The notes under the pieces are model-generated. The model was not told the origin of the DNA and searched no databases. It saw only the letters and a program-made list of their open reading frames with translations. A stretch of 64,000 nucleotides of DNA from Azotobacter vinelandii CA (GTDB lineage Bacteria; Pseudomonadota; Gammaproteobacteria; Pseudomonadales; Pseudomonadaceae), in contig NC_021149.1 in assembly GCF_000380335.1 (NCBI RefSeq), forward strand, positions 1,846,001 to 1,910,000. Direction: 5' to 3'. Made by a program: the position numbers and the translations under genes. Below are positions 35,429 to 45,082 of this stretch, one piece after another (positions within the stretch are counted from its first letter, which is position 1; every line of letters begins with the position of its first letter).

Positions 35429-37645
35429 ATGTCGGATCGTTACGAACTCGTTCTCACCTGCCCGAAGAGCCTGGAAGGCCTGCTCGCCGAGGAGGCGGTC
35501 GGCCTGGGCCTGGCCGAGGTCCGCGAGCAGGTCGCCGGGGTGCGGGGCCTGGGCGACCTGGAAACCGCCTACCGGCTGTGCCTCTGGTCGCGTCTGGCCA
35601 ACCGCGTGCTGCTGGTGCTCGGACGCTTTCCGGTGGGCAGTCCCGACGAACTGTACCAGGGCGTGCAGACGCTCGACTGGCAGGATCACCTGCTGCCGAG
35701 CGGCAGCCTGGCGGTGGAGTTCAACGGTCATGGCTCGGGCATCGACAACAGCCATTTCGGTGCGCTCAAGGTCAAGGACGCCATCGTCGATCAGTTGCGC
35801 CGGCACAGCGGCCAGCGCCCTTCGGTGGACAAGCTCAACCCGGATCTGCGTATCCACCTGCGCCTGGAGCGGGGCGAGGCGGTACTGTCCCTCGATCTTT
35901 CCGGCTATAGCCTGCACCAGCGCGGCTACCGCCTGCAGCAGGGGGTAGCGCCGCTCAAGGAAAACCTCGCCGCGGCCATCCTGATCCGTGCCGGCTGGCC
36001 GCGTATCGCCGCCGCGGGGGGCGCGCTGGTCGACCCCATGTGCGGGGTCGGCACCTTCCTGGTCGAGGCGGGAATGATGGCCGCCGACCTCGCGCCCAAC
36101 CTGCGGCGCGAGCGCTGGGGCTTCGGCAACTGGCTGGGACATGTCCCGGCGCTGTGGAAGAAGCTGCATGCCGAGGCCGAGGAGCGCGCCGCCGCGGGGC
36201 TGGCCCGGCCGCCCCTGTGGATTCGCGGTTACGAGGCCGATCCCCGGCTGATCCAGCCGGCGCGCAACAACATCGAGCGCGCCGGGCTGGACGGCTGGAT
36301 CCGGGTCTACCAGGGCGAACTGGCCACCTTCGAGCCGCACCCGGACCGTGGCCAGACCGGCCTGGTGGTATGCAACCCGCCCTACGGCGAGCGCCTGGGC
36401 GATCCGGCCAGCCTGCTCTATCTCTACCAGCATCTCGGCGAGCGCCTGCGCAGCCGTTGCGAGGGCTGGGAGGCGGCGGTGTTCACCGGGGCGCCGGAGC
36501 TGGGCAGACGCATGGGCATCCGCAGCCACAAGCAGTACGCCTTCTGGAACGGCGCGCTGCCGTGCAAGCTGCTGCTGTTCAGGGTGGTGCCGGAGCAGTT
36601 CGTCACCGACCGCAGCGAGCCGGCGCCGGGCGATGCGCGGATGATCGGCGGGCAACTGGTGGAGCGGCCGCCGGCGGTGCGCAGCGCGCCGGCGCGGCTC
36701 TCCGAGGGCGGGCGGATGTTCGCCAACCGCCTGCAGAAGAACATCAGGAGCCTGGGCAAGTGGGCGCGCCGCGAAGGCATCGAGTGCTACCGGCTGTACG
36801 ACGCCGACATGCCGGAATACGCCCTGGCGGTGGACCTGTACCGCGACTGGGTGCATGTGCAGGAGTACGCGCCGCCGCGCTCGGTCGATCCGGAAAAGGC
36901 CCAGGTGCGTCTGCTCGACGCCCTGGCGGCGATTCCCCAGGCGCTGGACATCGATCCGGCGCGCGTGGTGATCAAGCGTCGCGAGCGCCAGGCCGGCAGC
37001 AGGCAGTACGAGCGCCAGGACCAGCAGGGGCGTTTCATGGAGGTCGGCGAGGGTGGCGTGAAGCTCCTGGTCAATCTCACCGACTACCTGGATACCGGGC
37101 TGTTCCTCGATCATCGTCCGCTGCGCCTGCGCATCCAGCGCGAGGCGGCCGGCAAGCGCTTCCTCAACCTGTTCTGCTACACGGCGACGGCCACCGTGCA
37201 CGCGGCCAAGGGCGGCGCGCGCAGCACCACCAGCGTCGATCTGTCGAAGACCTATCTCGACTGGGCGCGGCGCAACTTGGCGCTGAACGGCTTCTCCGAG
37301 AAGCACCGTCTGGAGCAGGCCGACGTGATGGACTGGCTGGCCGCCGACCGCGGCGAGTACGAACTGATCTTCATCGACCCGCCGACCTTCTCCAACTCCA
37401 AGCGCATGGAGGGGGTGTTCGACGTGCAGCGCGATCACGCGCGCCTGCTCGACCTGGCCCTGGCCCGCCTGGCCAGGGGTGGGGTGCTGTATTTCTCCAA
37501 CAACTTCCGCAAGTTCCAGCTCGATCCGCTGCTCGCACAGCGCTATGCGCTGGAGGAGATCAGCGCGCAGACCCTGGACCCGGATTTCGTCCGCAACCCG
37601 AAGATCCACCGGGCTTGGCGGCTGCAGGCGAAACAGCGGGACTGA
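35429..37645 (+). CDS. rlmL: 23S rRNA methyltransferase RlmKL (m2G2445 and m7G2069)
   Basis: A 738-residue fusion enzyme. An N-terminal THUMP RNA-binding region leads to the first methyltransferase domain (RlmL) with the SAM motif DPMCGVGTFLVEAG and the catalytic NPPYG near residue 315. The second domain (RlmK) has LFCYTATATVHAAKGG and the DPPTFSNSKRM motif near residue 650. The two domains modify G2445 and G2069 of 23S rRNA during 50S assembly. ATG 35429 begins MSDRYELVLTCPKSLEGLL, the family start. Confidence 0.96.
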   Translation: MSDRYELVLTCPKSLEGLLAEEAVGLGLAEVREQVAGVRGLGDLETAYRLCLWSRLANRVLLVLGRFPVGSPDELYQGVQTLDWQDHLLPSGSLAVEFNGHGSGIDNSHFGALKVKDAIVDQLRRHSGQRPSVDKLNPDLRIHLRLERGEAVLSLDLSGYSLHQRGYRLQQGVAPLKENLAAAILIRAGWPRIAAAGGALVDPMCGVGTFLVEAGMMAADLAPNLRRERWGFGNWLGHVPALWKKLHAEAEERAAAGLARPPLWIRGYEADPRLIQPARNNIERAGLDGWIRVYQGELATFEPHPDRGQTGLVVCNPPYGERLGDPASLLYLYQHLGERLRSRCEGWEAAVFTGAPELGRRMGIRSHKQYAFWNGALPCKLLLFRVVPEQFVTDRSEPAPGDARMIGGQLVERPPAVRSAPARLSEGGRMFANRLQKNIRSLGKWARREGIECYRLYDADMPEYALAVDLYRDWVHVQEYAPPRSVDPEKAQVRLLDALAAIPQALDIDPARVVIKRRERQAGSRQYERQDQQGRFMEVGEGGVKLLVNLTDYLDTGLFLDHRPLRLRIQREAAGKRFLNLFCYTATATVHAAKGGARSTTSVDLSKTYLDWARRNLALNGFSEKHRLEQADVMDWLAADRGEYELIFIDPPTFSNSKRMEGVFDVQRDHARLLDLALARLARGGVLYFSNNFRKFQLDPLLAQRYALEEISAQTLDPDFVRNPKIHRAWRLQAKQRD

Positions 37646-37653
37646 GGAAAGCG

Positions 37654-37677
37654 GGCCGCTCCGCCGGGAGAGCGGCC
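37654..37677. terminator. Bidirectional terminator-like hairpin rlmKL / dacB
   Basis: The stem GGCCGCTC/GAGCGGCC lies between the convergent 3' ends of rlmKL and dacB. There is no clear T-run. Confidence 0.45.
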
Positions 37678-37685
37678 GTCGGGGG

Positions 37686-39149
37686 TCAGCGCTGGGCCGT
37701 GGTGGACGACTTCGGCTGGCGGTACAGGTCGACCAGCACCTGGTCGAGAATCGACGAGGCGCCCCAGGGACGTGCGTGGTTGAGGATGGCGACCACCGCC
37801 CAGGTGTTGCCGTTCTGGTCGCGGCTGAAGCCGGAGATGGCGCGCACGGTGTTCAAGGTGCCGGTCTTGATGTGCGCCTCGCCGACCAGGGGCGTGCGGC
37901 GCAGGCGCTTGCGCATGGTGCCGTCCATCGCCACCAGCGGCATGGAGGCGATGAACTCGGCGGCGTAGGGGCTGTGCCAGGCGGCCTTGAGCATTTCGGC
38001 CATTTCCCGGGCGCTGATCCGTTCGGTCCGCGACAGGCCGGAACCGTTCTCCATCACCAGATGCCGCGGGTCGATGCCCTTGCGCGTCATCCACTGGCGC
38101 ACCGCGCGGTAGGCCGCCTGGGCGTCGTCGGCATCGGCGCCGTTGCGGTACTGCCGGCCGATGCTGAGGAACAACTGCCGGGCCATGGTGTTGTTGCTGA
38201 ACTTGTTGATGTCGCGAATGATCTCGACCATGTCCGGCGAGGAGGCGCGAACCAGCAATTGCGCCTGCCGGGGCACGTTGCCGACGCGGTCCTGTCCGCG
38301 GATGCTGCCGCCCAGCTCCTGCCAGATGGCGCGCACGGCGCCGGCGGCATAGGTCTGATGGTCGAGCGGGGCGATGTAGCTCTGCGCGCTGCAGCCGGCC
38401 GGCAGCTTGCCGGTGACCACCATGCTGTAGCCGCTCTGCTGCGGGATCAGGTTGTAGCGCACGTCCGGCCAGTCCGGACAGGCACCGGCCGGCAGCGCCT
38501 GCACCTGATTGTCGATGCTCATGCCGGCGATCGGCGGCTCGACGCTGATCTGTACCTTGCCGGGCTCGGCGCGGGCGATGAAGCGCAGGGCCTTGAGGTT
38601 GATCAGCAGGGAGTCGGGCTCGACCAGGAAGGGCTTGTTGCTGTCGCCGCCGTCGTCGTTGAAGGAGGGCAGATGCGGCTGCACGAAGTGGCTGCGGTCG
38701 AGCACCAGGTCGCCGCGCACTTCGCGCACGCCATTGGCGCGCAGGTCGCGCATCAGCAGCCACAGCCTTTCCATGTTCAGCTTGGGGTCGCCACCGCCCT
38801 TCAGGTACAGGTTGCCATTCAGCACGCCGCCCTGCAGCGGGCCGTCGGCGTAGAACTCGGTATGCCACTTGTGGGTCGGGCCGAGCAGTTCGAGGGCGGC
38901 GTAGGTGGTCACCAGCTTCATGGTCGAGGCCGGATTCAGTGGCACGTCGGCATTGAAGTAGGTCGGGACGCCGGGTCCGGTGAGTGGCAGTACCACCAGG
39001 GACAGGGCGTCGCCCGGGAGTTTGTGGGCGCTCAGCGCCTGCTGGACATTCTTCGGCAGCGTGGTGTTGATCTGGGCCGCGCTCGCCGACAGTGCGAGCG
39101 GTAGCAGCAGGCTGGCGATAGCCAGCCGGCGTAAGGTTGCAATCATCAA
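37686..39149 (-). CDS. dacB: D-alanyl-D-alanine carboxypeptidase/endopeptidase (PBP4, DacB)
   Basis: A 487-residue periplasmic penicillin-binding protein of the S13 type. A signal peptide (IASLLLPLALSASA) is followed by the three active-site motifs: STMK at residues 75-78, SNN in KFSNNTMARQLF, and KTG in IKTGTLNT. It trims or cuts DD-peptide links in peptidoglycan. The large insertion between the first and second motif fits PBP4. The second codon is also ATG (39146), so the start may be one residue later. Confidence 0.95.
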   Translation of the reverse strand: MMIATLRRLAIASLLLPLALSASAAQINTTLPKNVQQALSAHKLPGDALSLVVLPLTGPGVPTYFNADVPLNPASTMKLVTTYAALELLGPTHKWHTEFYADGPLQGGVLNGNLYLKGGGDPKLNMERLWLLMRDLRANGVREVRGDLVLDRSHFVQPHLPSFNDDGGDSNKPFLVEPDSLLINLKALRFIARAEPGKVQISVEPPIAGMSIDNQVQALPAGACPDWPDVRYNLIPQQSGYSMVVTGKLPAGCSAQSYIAPLDHQTYAAGAVRAIWQELGGSIRGQDRVGNVPRQAQLLVRASSPDMVEIIRDINKFSNNTMARQLFLSIGRQYRNGADADDAQAAYRAVRQWMTRKGIDPRHLVMENGSGLSRTERISAREMAEMLKAAWHSPYAAEFIASMPLVAMDGTMRKRLRRTPLVGEAHIKTGTLNTVRAISGFSRDQNGNTWAVVAILNHARPWGASSILDQVLVDLYRQPKSSTTAQR

Positions 39150-39273
39150 GGGTGCCCCTCCGACTCAGGGCTGAACGATGCGAAATGGGTGAAGGGTCCG
39201 GCTACTTCCGGCAACGGGCTCGCATTATGCCCGAAGCGAGGCGGCCGATGCGCAGGGTCATCCGTCGCCCGGC

Positions 39274-40318
39274 TCAGCGCGGCAGTGCATCCGTGTCGGT
39301 GCGGGAGGCGCGCCAGCCGCGCAGGCGGCGGCGGATATGCAGGGAAAGCGCCACCAGCAGGGCCAGCAGCGCACCGATCAGGCTGCCGATCAACCGCTCG
39401 CGGCTCAGTTGCCAGTCCTGCGCCAGGCTCTCGGCCAGCAGCAGGATGCAGAAGCCCATCTGCAGCACGTAGAGGCTGTAGCGGCCGACCTGGAAAGCGC
39501 GGTTGAGCAGGACCAACGGCAGCACCAGGGCGACCATTTGCGCCGGGTTCTGCAGGCCGTGGCCGAGCAGCACCAGCAGGCCGGTGGCGAGCAGGACGAC
39601 CAGGACGATCTTGAGGGCGCGCGGCAGCCGGCCCTTGAGGTCGATCTGCAGGCTGGCGACCACCGCCAGGGTCAGCCAGTAGCCGCGCGGCTGTCCGGAC
39701 AGATTGACGAGCAGCCCGGCGAGGCCGCAGACCAGGGCGCAGCCCAGGGCATAGAGCCGCCATTGCGGTTGCGGCAGGCGCAGCGCATGCCGGCGCAGCA
39801 CCTTCAGCACGCTGGGCAGGCGTGGCATGTAGGGCCACAGGCGCAGGCCGTGCAGGCCGCGCAGGCTGAAGGCGAGCAGGGTCGCCCAGAGGCCGCCGAG
39901 GGTGAACAGGGTGGCCACGGCATAGGGATTGGGCATGCTGCCCAGGCGCTGCTGGCCCTGGCCGAGACACAGGCAGACCAGCATGCCGAGGCCCAGCTTG
40001 CCGGCCTCGCGGCCGAAGCGCTGCAGCCAGGCGAGCAGCAGGCCGCCGGCGGCGAAGACCAGCAGGCTCTCGAGCGGGCCGGGTGCGGACCAGAAGCCCA
40101 GGCCCGCGCTGCAGGCGCCGAGCAGGGTCAGCAGGAGCATGCGTAGCATGCCGAAGCGGTGCAGGGGATCGGCCTGGGCGGCGAGGAAGGCGCCGATCGA
40201 GGCCCAGAGAAATCCGGAGTGGCCGCTGGACAGCCCGAGCAATAGGGGCGGCGACGATGGCCGCTCCCCAGGCGGGGTCGGCCGTCCAGCGGCGTCGGGA
40301 GGGCAGAAAGCGGAGCAT
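39274..40318 (-). pseudogene. FUSC-like inner-membrane protein, apparent frameshift
   Basis: A hydrophobic protein (about ten membrane segments) resembling the FUSC/aromatic-acid exporter type. Its first ~25 codons (ATG 40318, LRFLPSRRRWTADPAWGAA) with a good ribosome-binding site are in one frame. The rest (LLLGLSSGHSGFLWASIGAF onward to 39274) is in another. Removing one C from the four-C run (GGGG at 40245-40248 on the plus strand) joins both into one 347-codon frame. It is either a real frameshift, phase variation at the C-run, or a sequencing error. A TTG at the start of the second frame has no ribosome-binding site. Confidence 0.65.
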
Positions 40319-40373
40319 CGGCTGCGTTCCTTCCTTCTACGGATGCGGCCGGGCGGTCCGGGCCGGTGGGCTC

Positions 40374-41705
40374 CTACGCGGGACCGGAGAGGCCGGTCAT
40401 TTGCCGGGCCATCTCGGTGGCGTAACCGTCGGTCATGCCGGCGATGAAGTCGATCGTGCGCAGGAAGGCGTGGTACAGCGGCCACTGCGGGTCCGGTGCG
40501 TTGTTGCCGAGCAGGTCGAGGATGCGCCGGTTCTTGAACGATATCCGCCTGCCGCCGTGCTGCTCCAGCGCCGCGCCGCAGAAGGCGTCGAGCAGGATCT
40601 CCAGGGTGGTGTAGGCGCCGATCTCGTGGAGGGTCTTGCGCTTGTCGTGGAAGATCTTCTCGCGGGCGACATGCTTGGCCTGCAGCACGCAATCCTTGGC
40701 CGGTCCGTGCATGTGTTCGACCAGGTCGCCGGCCAGGCTGCCCTCGAGCAGGGCCTTCTGCTGCTCGACGAAAGCGCGGGCCGCCGCGTTGGTCAGGTGT
40801 TCGATGGCCTTGCCGCGCAGGATCGCCAGTTTGCGCCGCCGCGAGTCGCGCGGACCGAGCTGGCGGTAGGATTCCGGCAGGTCGTCGCCGACCAGGCCGA
40901 GCAGCAGGGCCTCGACCTCGGAGTAGTCCAAAAGCTCCATTTCCAGGCCGTCTTCCAGGTCGATCAGCGCGTAGCAGATGTCGTCCGCCGCCTCCATCAG
41001 ATAGACCAGCGGATGACGCGCCCAGCGCTGCTCGCCCTGCCTGGGCAGGCCGAGCTTCTCGGCGATCTGTTCGAGCAGCGGCAGTTCGCTCTGGTAGCAG
41101 CCGAACTTGTGCTTCTTGTAGCCCGGAGCCTGTGCGTAGCGCGATGCCCAGGGGTATTTGAGGTAGGCGCCGAGGGTGGCGTAGGTCAGGCGGGTGCCGC
41201 CGTCGAACTGGTGGTATTCCAGTTGGGTGAGTACGCGAAAGCCCTGGGCGTTGCCCTCGAAATGCAGGAAGTCGTCGCGTTCCGCGTCGCTCATGCCGTC
41301 CAGCCAGCCGCGTCCGGCGGCCTGGTGGAACCAGTGGCGGATGGCATCCTCGCCGGAATGGCCGAACGGCGGGTTGCCGATGTCGTGAGCCAGGCAGGCC
41401 GACTGGACGACCATGCCGAGGTCGGCGGGGCCGCACCATTCCGGCAGGGTGTCGCGCAGCACCTCGCCGACCCGCATGCCCAGCGAGCGGCCGACGCAAC
41501 TGACTTCCAGGGAGTGGGTCAGGCGGGTGTGGATATGGTCGTTGCTGGACACCGGATGCACTTGGGTCTTGCGGCCCAGGCGGCGGAAGGCGCCGGAAAA
41601 GATGATGCGGTCGTGGTCCTTGTGGAAAGGGCTGCGGCCCAGTTCATCGACGCTGTGCACCGATTTGCCCAGGCGTTCTCGGGTCAGTAGGGTTTGCCAG
41701 TCCAA
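40374..41705 (-). CDS. dgt: Deoxyguanosinetriphosphate triphosphohydrolase-like protein
   Basis: A 443-residue HD-domain phosphohydrolase. It probably hydrolyses dGTP or other dNTPs to the nucleoside and triphosphate. The HD site is visible as the first histidine in THSLEV, followed by the [17 protein letters not shown] block and later [15 protein letters not shown]. The start is a TTG (41705): GAGGA lies seven bases before it and the protein then begins with the family-typical [13 protein letters not shown]. Further upstream the frame is open but not conserved-looking. Confidence 0.9.
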   Translation of the reverse strand: MDWQTLLTRERLGKSVHSVDELGRSPFHKDHDRIIFSGAFRRLGRKTQVHPVSSNDHIHTRLTHSLEVSCVGRSLGMRVGEVLRDTLPEWCGPADLGMVVQSACLAHDIGNPPFGHSGEDAIRHWFHQAAGRGWLDGMSDAERDDFLHFEGNAQGFRVLTQLEYHQFDGGTRLTYATLGAYLKYPWASRYAQAPGYKKHKFGCYQSELPLLEQIAEKLGLPRQGEQRWARHPLVYLMEAADDICYALIDLEDGLEMELLDYSEVEALLLGLVGDDLPESYRQLGPRDSRRRKLAILRGKAIEHLTNAAARAFVEQQKALLEGSLAGDLVEHMHGPAKDCVLQAKHVAREKIFHDKRKTLHEIGAYTTLEILLDAFCGAALEQHGGRRISFKNRRILDLLGNNAPDPQWPLYHAFLRTIDFIAGMTDGYATEMARQMTGLSGPA

Positions 41706-41803
41706 AGCCGTTCCTCGTCGTTCGGTGGGCAGCCGCTGCGGGAGGGCGGCGCCCGGATCGCCGCACGACTGCCAGCGCATCCTTGGGCAGTGCGCGGAAT
41801 CCG

Positions 41804-42139
41804 TCAAGCCTGGGACTTCTGCGGCGGTTTCGGTGGGCGGGTCGCGCGGTACTGCCTGAGGCCGGCACTGACCAGGGGATAGACCTCCAGGGCGAACAGC
41901 GCCATCGTGCGCAAGCGGCCCAGGCGCTTGCCGAACAGGGTCAGCAGGAGCGCCGCGCCGACCGCCAGCGGCGTGCTCCTGCCCGGCCTGGCGCGGTCGG
42001 GCGCGAACAGGTTGCCGAACTGGCGCAGCGGATGGCGCAGCGGCTCGGCGTGATAGTCGAGTTGCTGGCGCTGCATCTCCATGCGCAGGCGCACCAGTTC
42101 CTTGCGCATCTCCAGCGCGCTGCGGCGTGGCGGACTCAT
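41804..42139 (-). CDS. Small membrane-associated protein of the yqjD/yqjE operon
   Basis: A 111-residue protein with a charged helical N terminus ([20 protein letters not shown]), a short hydrophobic segment ([17 protein letters not shown]) and a basic proline-rich C terminus. In gene position it takes the place of YqjK behind YqjD and YqjE, though similarity is only general. Function unknown. The start overlaps the stop of the DUF1469 gene in ATGA. Confidence 0.75.
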   Translation of the reverse strand: MSPPRRSALEMRKELVRLRMEMQRQQLDYHAEPLRHPLRQFGNLFAPDRARPGRSTPLAVGAALLLTLFGKRLGRLRTMALFALEVYPLVSAGLRQYRATRPPKPPQKSQA

Positions 42140-42522
42140 GGCAGCAGCTCCCGGTTGCGCGCCAGTTCCTCGAGGGTCGCTTGGAAGGGATGCTCGCTGC
42201 GCTGCGCCAGTTTCAGCGCGCGGGCGACGCAGAACAGCAGGGCCAGACCGTAGGCGAGACACAGGGCGAAGATGGCGGTCAGCCGGTGGCTGTCCCAGAA
42301 GGCGACGACCACGGCCGCGGAAAGGCCGATGAGCAGCATCAGGCCGAACAACAGGCTCAGGCTGGCGAAGAGGAACAGGCGAAAGACATAGGCTTTCTCC
42401 TCCTGGAACTCGATGCCCAGCAGTTCCAGGTGGTTTTGCAGCAGGCCGAGCAGGGCGCCGCCGAACCGTTTCAGGGACGGCTTGCGGTCTTCCCCGGACG
42501 GCGGCGGTAGCGGGACATCCAT
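42136..42522 (-). CDS. Phage holin superfamily/DUF1469 (YqjE-like) membrane protein
   Basis: A 128-residue protein with two strong membrane helices ([20 protein letters not shown] and [20 protein letters not shown]) after an amphipathic helix ([17 protein letters not shown]). This is the YqjE/DUF1469 pattern. It is associated with ElaB/YqjD-type proteins at the inner membrane; role unknown. GGAGGAG lies upstream of the ATG at 42522. Confidence 0.85.
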   Translation of the reverse strand: MDVPLPPPSGEDRKPSLKRFGGALLGLLQNHLELLGIEFQEEKAYVFRLFLFASLSLLFGLMLLIGLSAAVVVAFWDSHRLTAIFALCLAYGLALLFCVARALKLAQRSEHPFQATLEELARNRELLP

Positions 42523-42544
42523 TGAAAACGACTCCTCCCGGCGT

Positions 42545-42940
42545 TCAGCGGCGGCCGGCCAGCAGGCCGAACAGCAGTCCGACCCCGGCGGCGATCCCGA
42601 GTGCCTTCCAGGGATTGCTGTGCACGTAGGCCTCGGTGGCCTCGATGGCCGCCTGTCCCTGCTCGCGCAGGCGTTCCTCGCTGTCCTTGAGGGTCGCGCG
42701 GGCGCGTTCGAGGTTGCCCTCGATCTTCGCCCGCAACGCATCCGCCTCGTCGTCGCCCACCGCGGCGCCCTGACGCAACAGGCGCTCGGTGTCGTCGAGC
42801 AGGGCATGGAATTCGTCGATCACCGCCTGCTGGGCGCGCTGCAGGTTGCGCCGGTGCACCGAGGCCGATGCACATGGCTCCCAAGCGGCGGTGGAGCTGG
42901 CGGAAGCGGTCGACTGGGGCTGGCTGCTATCGATGGTCAT
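42545..42940 (-). CDS. DUF883 (ElaB/YqjD-like) membrane-anchored protein
   Basis: A 131-residue protein: a long amphipathic helical region (QRAQQAVIDEFHALLDDTER to RLREQGQAAIEATEAYVHSN), then a C-terminal membrane helix (PWKALGIAAGVGLLFGLLAG) and a short Arg-Arg end. This is the ElaB/YqjD family layout. In E. coli such proteins are tail-anchored, bind ribosomes and rise in stationary phase. It heads the three-gene operon. Confidence 0.9.
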   Translation of the reverse strand: MTIDSSQPQSTASASSTAAWEPCASASVHRRNLQRAQQAVIDEFHALLDDTERLLRQGAAVGDDEADALRAKIEGNLERARATLKDSEERLREQGQAAIEATEAYVHSNPWKALGIAAGVGLLFGLLAGRR

Positions 42941-43088
42941 GCTGGATGGTCCTCATCACGTGGTGGGCAATGGCCGCCGAATGCCGATGGCGACCAGGCG
43001 GGCCGCGCATCCGGGCGGCCCGTGGTTTCGCCATAGGTTGTCTTGGTTGCGTGCTAAACTTCAAGCCTCCTGTCGTTAGGAGACCCGC

Positions 43089-43346
43089 ATGCTTCCCGAG
43101 TGCCAACTGTTCGGAACCCTCGGCTGCCATCTCTGCGAGCAGGCCGAAGGGCTGTTGATGTCTTTCGTCGAGCACGGCCTGCAGGTCGAGCTGGTCGATA
43201 TCGCCGAGGACGAGAGCCAGGCCGAGCGCTATGGCCTGCGCATTCCCGTGCTGCGGCGACGGGATAGCGGCGACGAACTGGACTGGCCTTTCGGCGCGGA
43301 GCAGGTGGCCTCCTTTCTCCTCCGACCGGGCTTCAGCGACTACTGA
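43089..43346 (+). CDS. Glutaredoxin-like family protein (DUF836)
   Basis: An 85-residue thioredoxin-fold protein with a redox CxxC motif (LGCHLCEQAEGLL at residues 11-23) and the conserved RIPVLRR segment with its cis-proline. It probably acts as a small thiol-disulfide oxidoreductase; partner unknown. The 3' end overlaps the end of the opposite nuclease-fold gene by 14 bases. Confidence 0.85.
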   Translation: MLPECQLFGTLGCHLCEQAEGLLMSFVEHGLQVELVDIAEDESQAERYGLRIPVLRRRDSGDELDWPFGAEQVASFLLRPGFSDY

Positions 43347-43836
43347 GCTGATGCTTCCGATTGCTGCGCCATTGCCAGGGTGGATCGATCTCGTTCTGCG
43401 GCAATCCCCAGAGACCGCGTTGCTGCGACTTGGCTTCGGCTTCCAGTTTCGCCAGTTTCGACTCGCCTTCGGTTCCCACGTTGGCCCAGGCCGATCCCTG
43501 GCGGACCAATTCCTCGTTGATGTGGGTTTCGCCGAGATAGACATGGGCGGTCTTGCTGCCATAGCGTCGCTGCTCGACGGCCTCCAGTTTCACGTCCTTG
43601 TTGTAGACCATCCGGAACAGTTGCAACTGGGCCAACTGCCCGTAGGGCTGGCCGATCTCCGGGGCGTCGAGATCGGCCAGGTTGACCTCGATCCGCTGCC
43701 TGGCCGGGCTCAGGCAGGTCAGGCTGTCGCCATCCTGTACACGGATGACCCTGCATGTCTGTTCGGCCGCGGGAAGGGGGAGTGTGAACAACAAGGCGAT
43801 GACGCCGCACGCACCAGTAACAGTATGTTTATTCAT
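43333..43836 (-). CDS. Thermonuclease-fold (SNase) protein with altered active site
   Basis: A 167-residue exported protein: signal peptide (TGACGVIALLFTLPLPAA) and an OB-fold thermonuclease domain recognisable by the DAPEIGQPYG block and INEELVRQGSAWANV. Staphylococcal nuclease uses Arg35, Glu43 and Arg87. Here the glutamate is kept (DAPE), but the Arg35 position is Asn (VNLADLDAPE). The Arg87 position is Ser (RYGSKTAHVY). It may be a non-catalytic or specialised relative. It is convergent with the glutaredoxin-like gene. Confidence 0.85.
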   Translation of the reverse strand: MNKHTVTGACGVIALLFTLPLPAAEQTCRVIRVQDGDSLTCLSPARQRIEVNLADLDAPEIGQPYGQLAQLQLFRMVYNKDVKLEAVEQRRYGSKTAHVYLGETHINEELVRQGSAWANVGTEGESKLAKLEAEAKSQQRGLWGLPQNEIDPPWQWRSNRKHQLSSR

Positions 43837-44160
43837 CCAGTTTCGCGAGAAATTCCCTGTCTCTCCGGACAGGTGGGATAGCCTGTCACGCCTTGCGTGA
43901 TCCTTCTTCTCGCATCCTCCAGGTCAGGGGCTATCGAACGGGCTGATGAAAAGCCGAGGCTTTCCGCCTAACGGCCGTTTCTGGCACCAAGCGGTTACTG
44001 CTCTCGTTGATTGCCTGTCCGGGGCTGGACTGCTCGTCCCGGAGCTCCCTGCCGTTACGGGCGGGGATGAATAGGAGAATAGTGGGCCCCATAAGTAAGG
44101 CAAGGGCCGAGTGGGTCTATCTTGCGGCCTTGCCGCGCGGATGGTTCGGGCCCACTGCCG
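43837..44160. other. 324-bp stretch without a gene
   Basis: No supported gene. It contains the presumed promoter of the nuclease-fold gene on the left. Nothing else was recognised. Confidence 0.4.
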
Positions 44161-44571
44161 TCAGACGGCGGGCTGCCGGTTCCGGCGTCTGCGTCGGAGC
44201 CAGGCGGAGGCGGCCAGGCTGCCCAGGGCGATACCCAGCAGGTCGGCGAACAGGTCGTGGTATTCGGCCGAGCGATAGCCACTCAGCGCCTGCAGAGCCT
44301 CGATGACGATCCCGTAGAGAAACAGGCCGGATGGCACCAGGTAGCGGCGCGCGGGAAAGCCCAGGCGACCGAGCAGGCCCAGTACGCCGAAGGCCAGCAG
44401 ATGGTTGCTCTTGTCCCAGCCGGTATCCAGCGGTGGGCTGGTGTCCTTCGCCAGCGCCAGTACCAGTACCGCCACCAGGCAGGCGAGGAAGGCCAGGCGC
44501 CAGAGGAGGAGCCTGCCGGGAAGGCGCGCGACGGGCGCCGCGGGCTTTCCGTCAGGCGCCCGCGTCGGCAC
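44161..44571 (-). CDS. VanZ-like family membrane protein
   Basis: A 136-residue protein with four hydrophobic segments and the VanZ-like signature: DKSNHLLAFGVLG after the first helix and LFADLLGIALGS near the end, plus a conserved YDL-like YHDLFADL. Function unknown; VanZ itself affects teicoplanin resistance, which need not apply here. The GTG at 44571 is preceded by GAGG; an ATG at 44598 would overlap the upstream gene more. The C terminus is an Arg-rich tail. Confidence 0.78.
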   Translation of the reverse strand: MPTRAPDGKPAAPVARLPGRLLLWRLAFLACLVAVLVLALAKDTSPPLDTGWDKSNHLLAFGVLGLLGRLGFPARRYLVPSGLFLYGIVIEALQALSGYRSAEYHDLFADLLGIALGSLAASAWLRRRRRNRQPAV

Positions 44572-45082
44572 GCAGCGCCTCGTAGGCCGGAGCGGCATGG
44601 ATACCCACGGCAGACGCCAGTCGCAGCGTCTCCTCGAGATCGCAGGCGTAGACCAGTACCGCCTGCAACTCGTCGTCCAGGGGAACGCCGAAGTCCACCA
44701 GCACGTAGCCGCCCTTTTCCGGGTAGAGGCTGCTCAACTGCACCTGGATGCGGTTGAGCGCCTTCAGCGGCTCCACCTTGTGCAATTGCTTGGGTTTGAG
44801 CACGAAAGACACCTGCGGGCCGAACGAGGCGACGACCTGCTGGAACAGTTCTTCGTAGGTGTCGCCCTGGAACAGCACCGTCTCCGGCAGGCTGCCGACC
44901 ACCACCCATTCGCCCAGGGGAATGGGAAAGCCGTCGTCGTAGTTGATGTCCGGATTGGCCGCGAGGAAAGCCTGCGGATCGGCATAGGCTTGCGCCGCCT
45001 CTTCGGCGATCCGCGCGATTTCCTCGCCGTCGAGGCAACCCGAGCTGACGTTGCGGATGAGTTCCTGAAGCTGATCTTTCAT
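44552..45082 (-). CDS. Unrecognised acidic soluble protein
   Basis: A 176-residue protein that I do not recognise. It is acidic, with a helical N terminus (MKDQLQELIRNVSSGCLDGE), a DINYDDGFPIPLGEW segment and a mixed alpha/beta remainder (VLVDFGVPLDDELQAVLVYA). No signal peptide or membrane helix. ATG 45082 is chosen because the open frame further upstream has a different, Arg/Ser-rich composition. It overlaps the VanZ-like gene slightly, so they are probably co-transcribed. Confidence 0.75.
   Translation of the reverse strand: MKDQLQELIRNVSSGCLDGEEIARIAEEAAQAYADPQAFLAANPDINYDDGFPIPLGEWVVVGSLPETVLFQGDTYEELFQQVVASFGPQVSFVLKPKQLHKVEPLKALNRIQVQLSSLYPEKGGYVLVDFGVPLDDELQAVLVYACDLEETLRLASAVGIHAAPAYEALRADAGA

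Noticed and set aside
44050..44080. GGGGATGAAT segment resembling a CRISPR repeat end
   Set aside because: The CCCC/GGGG spacing does not fit the 5-4-8-4-8 layout, and no partner repeat lies 61 bases away.
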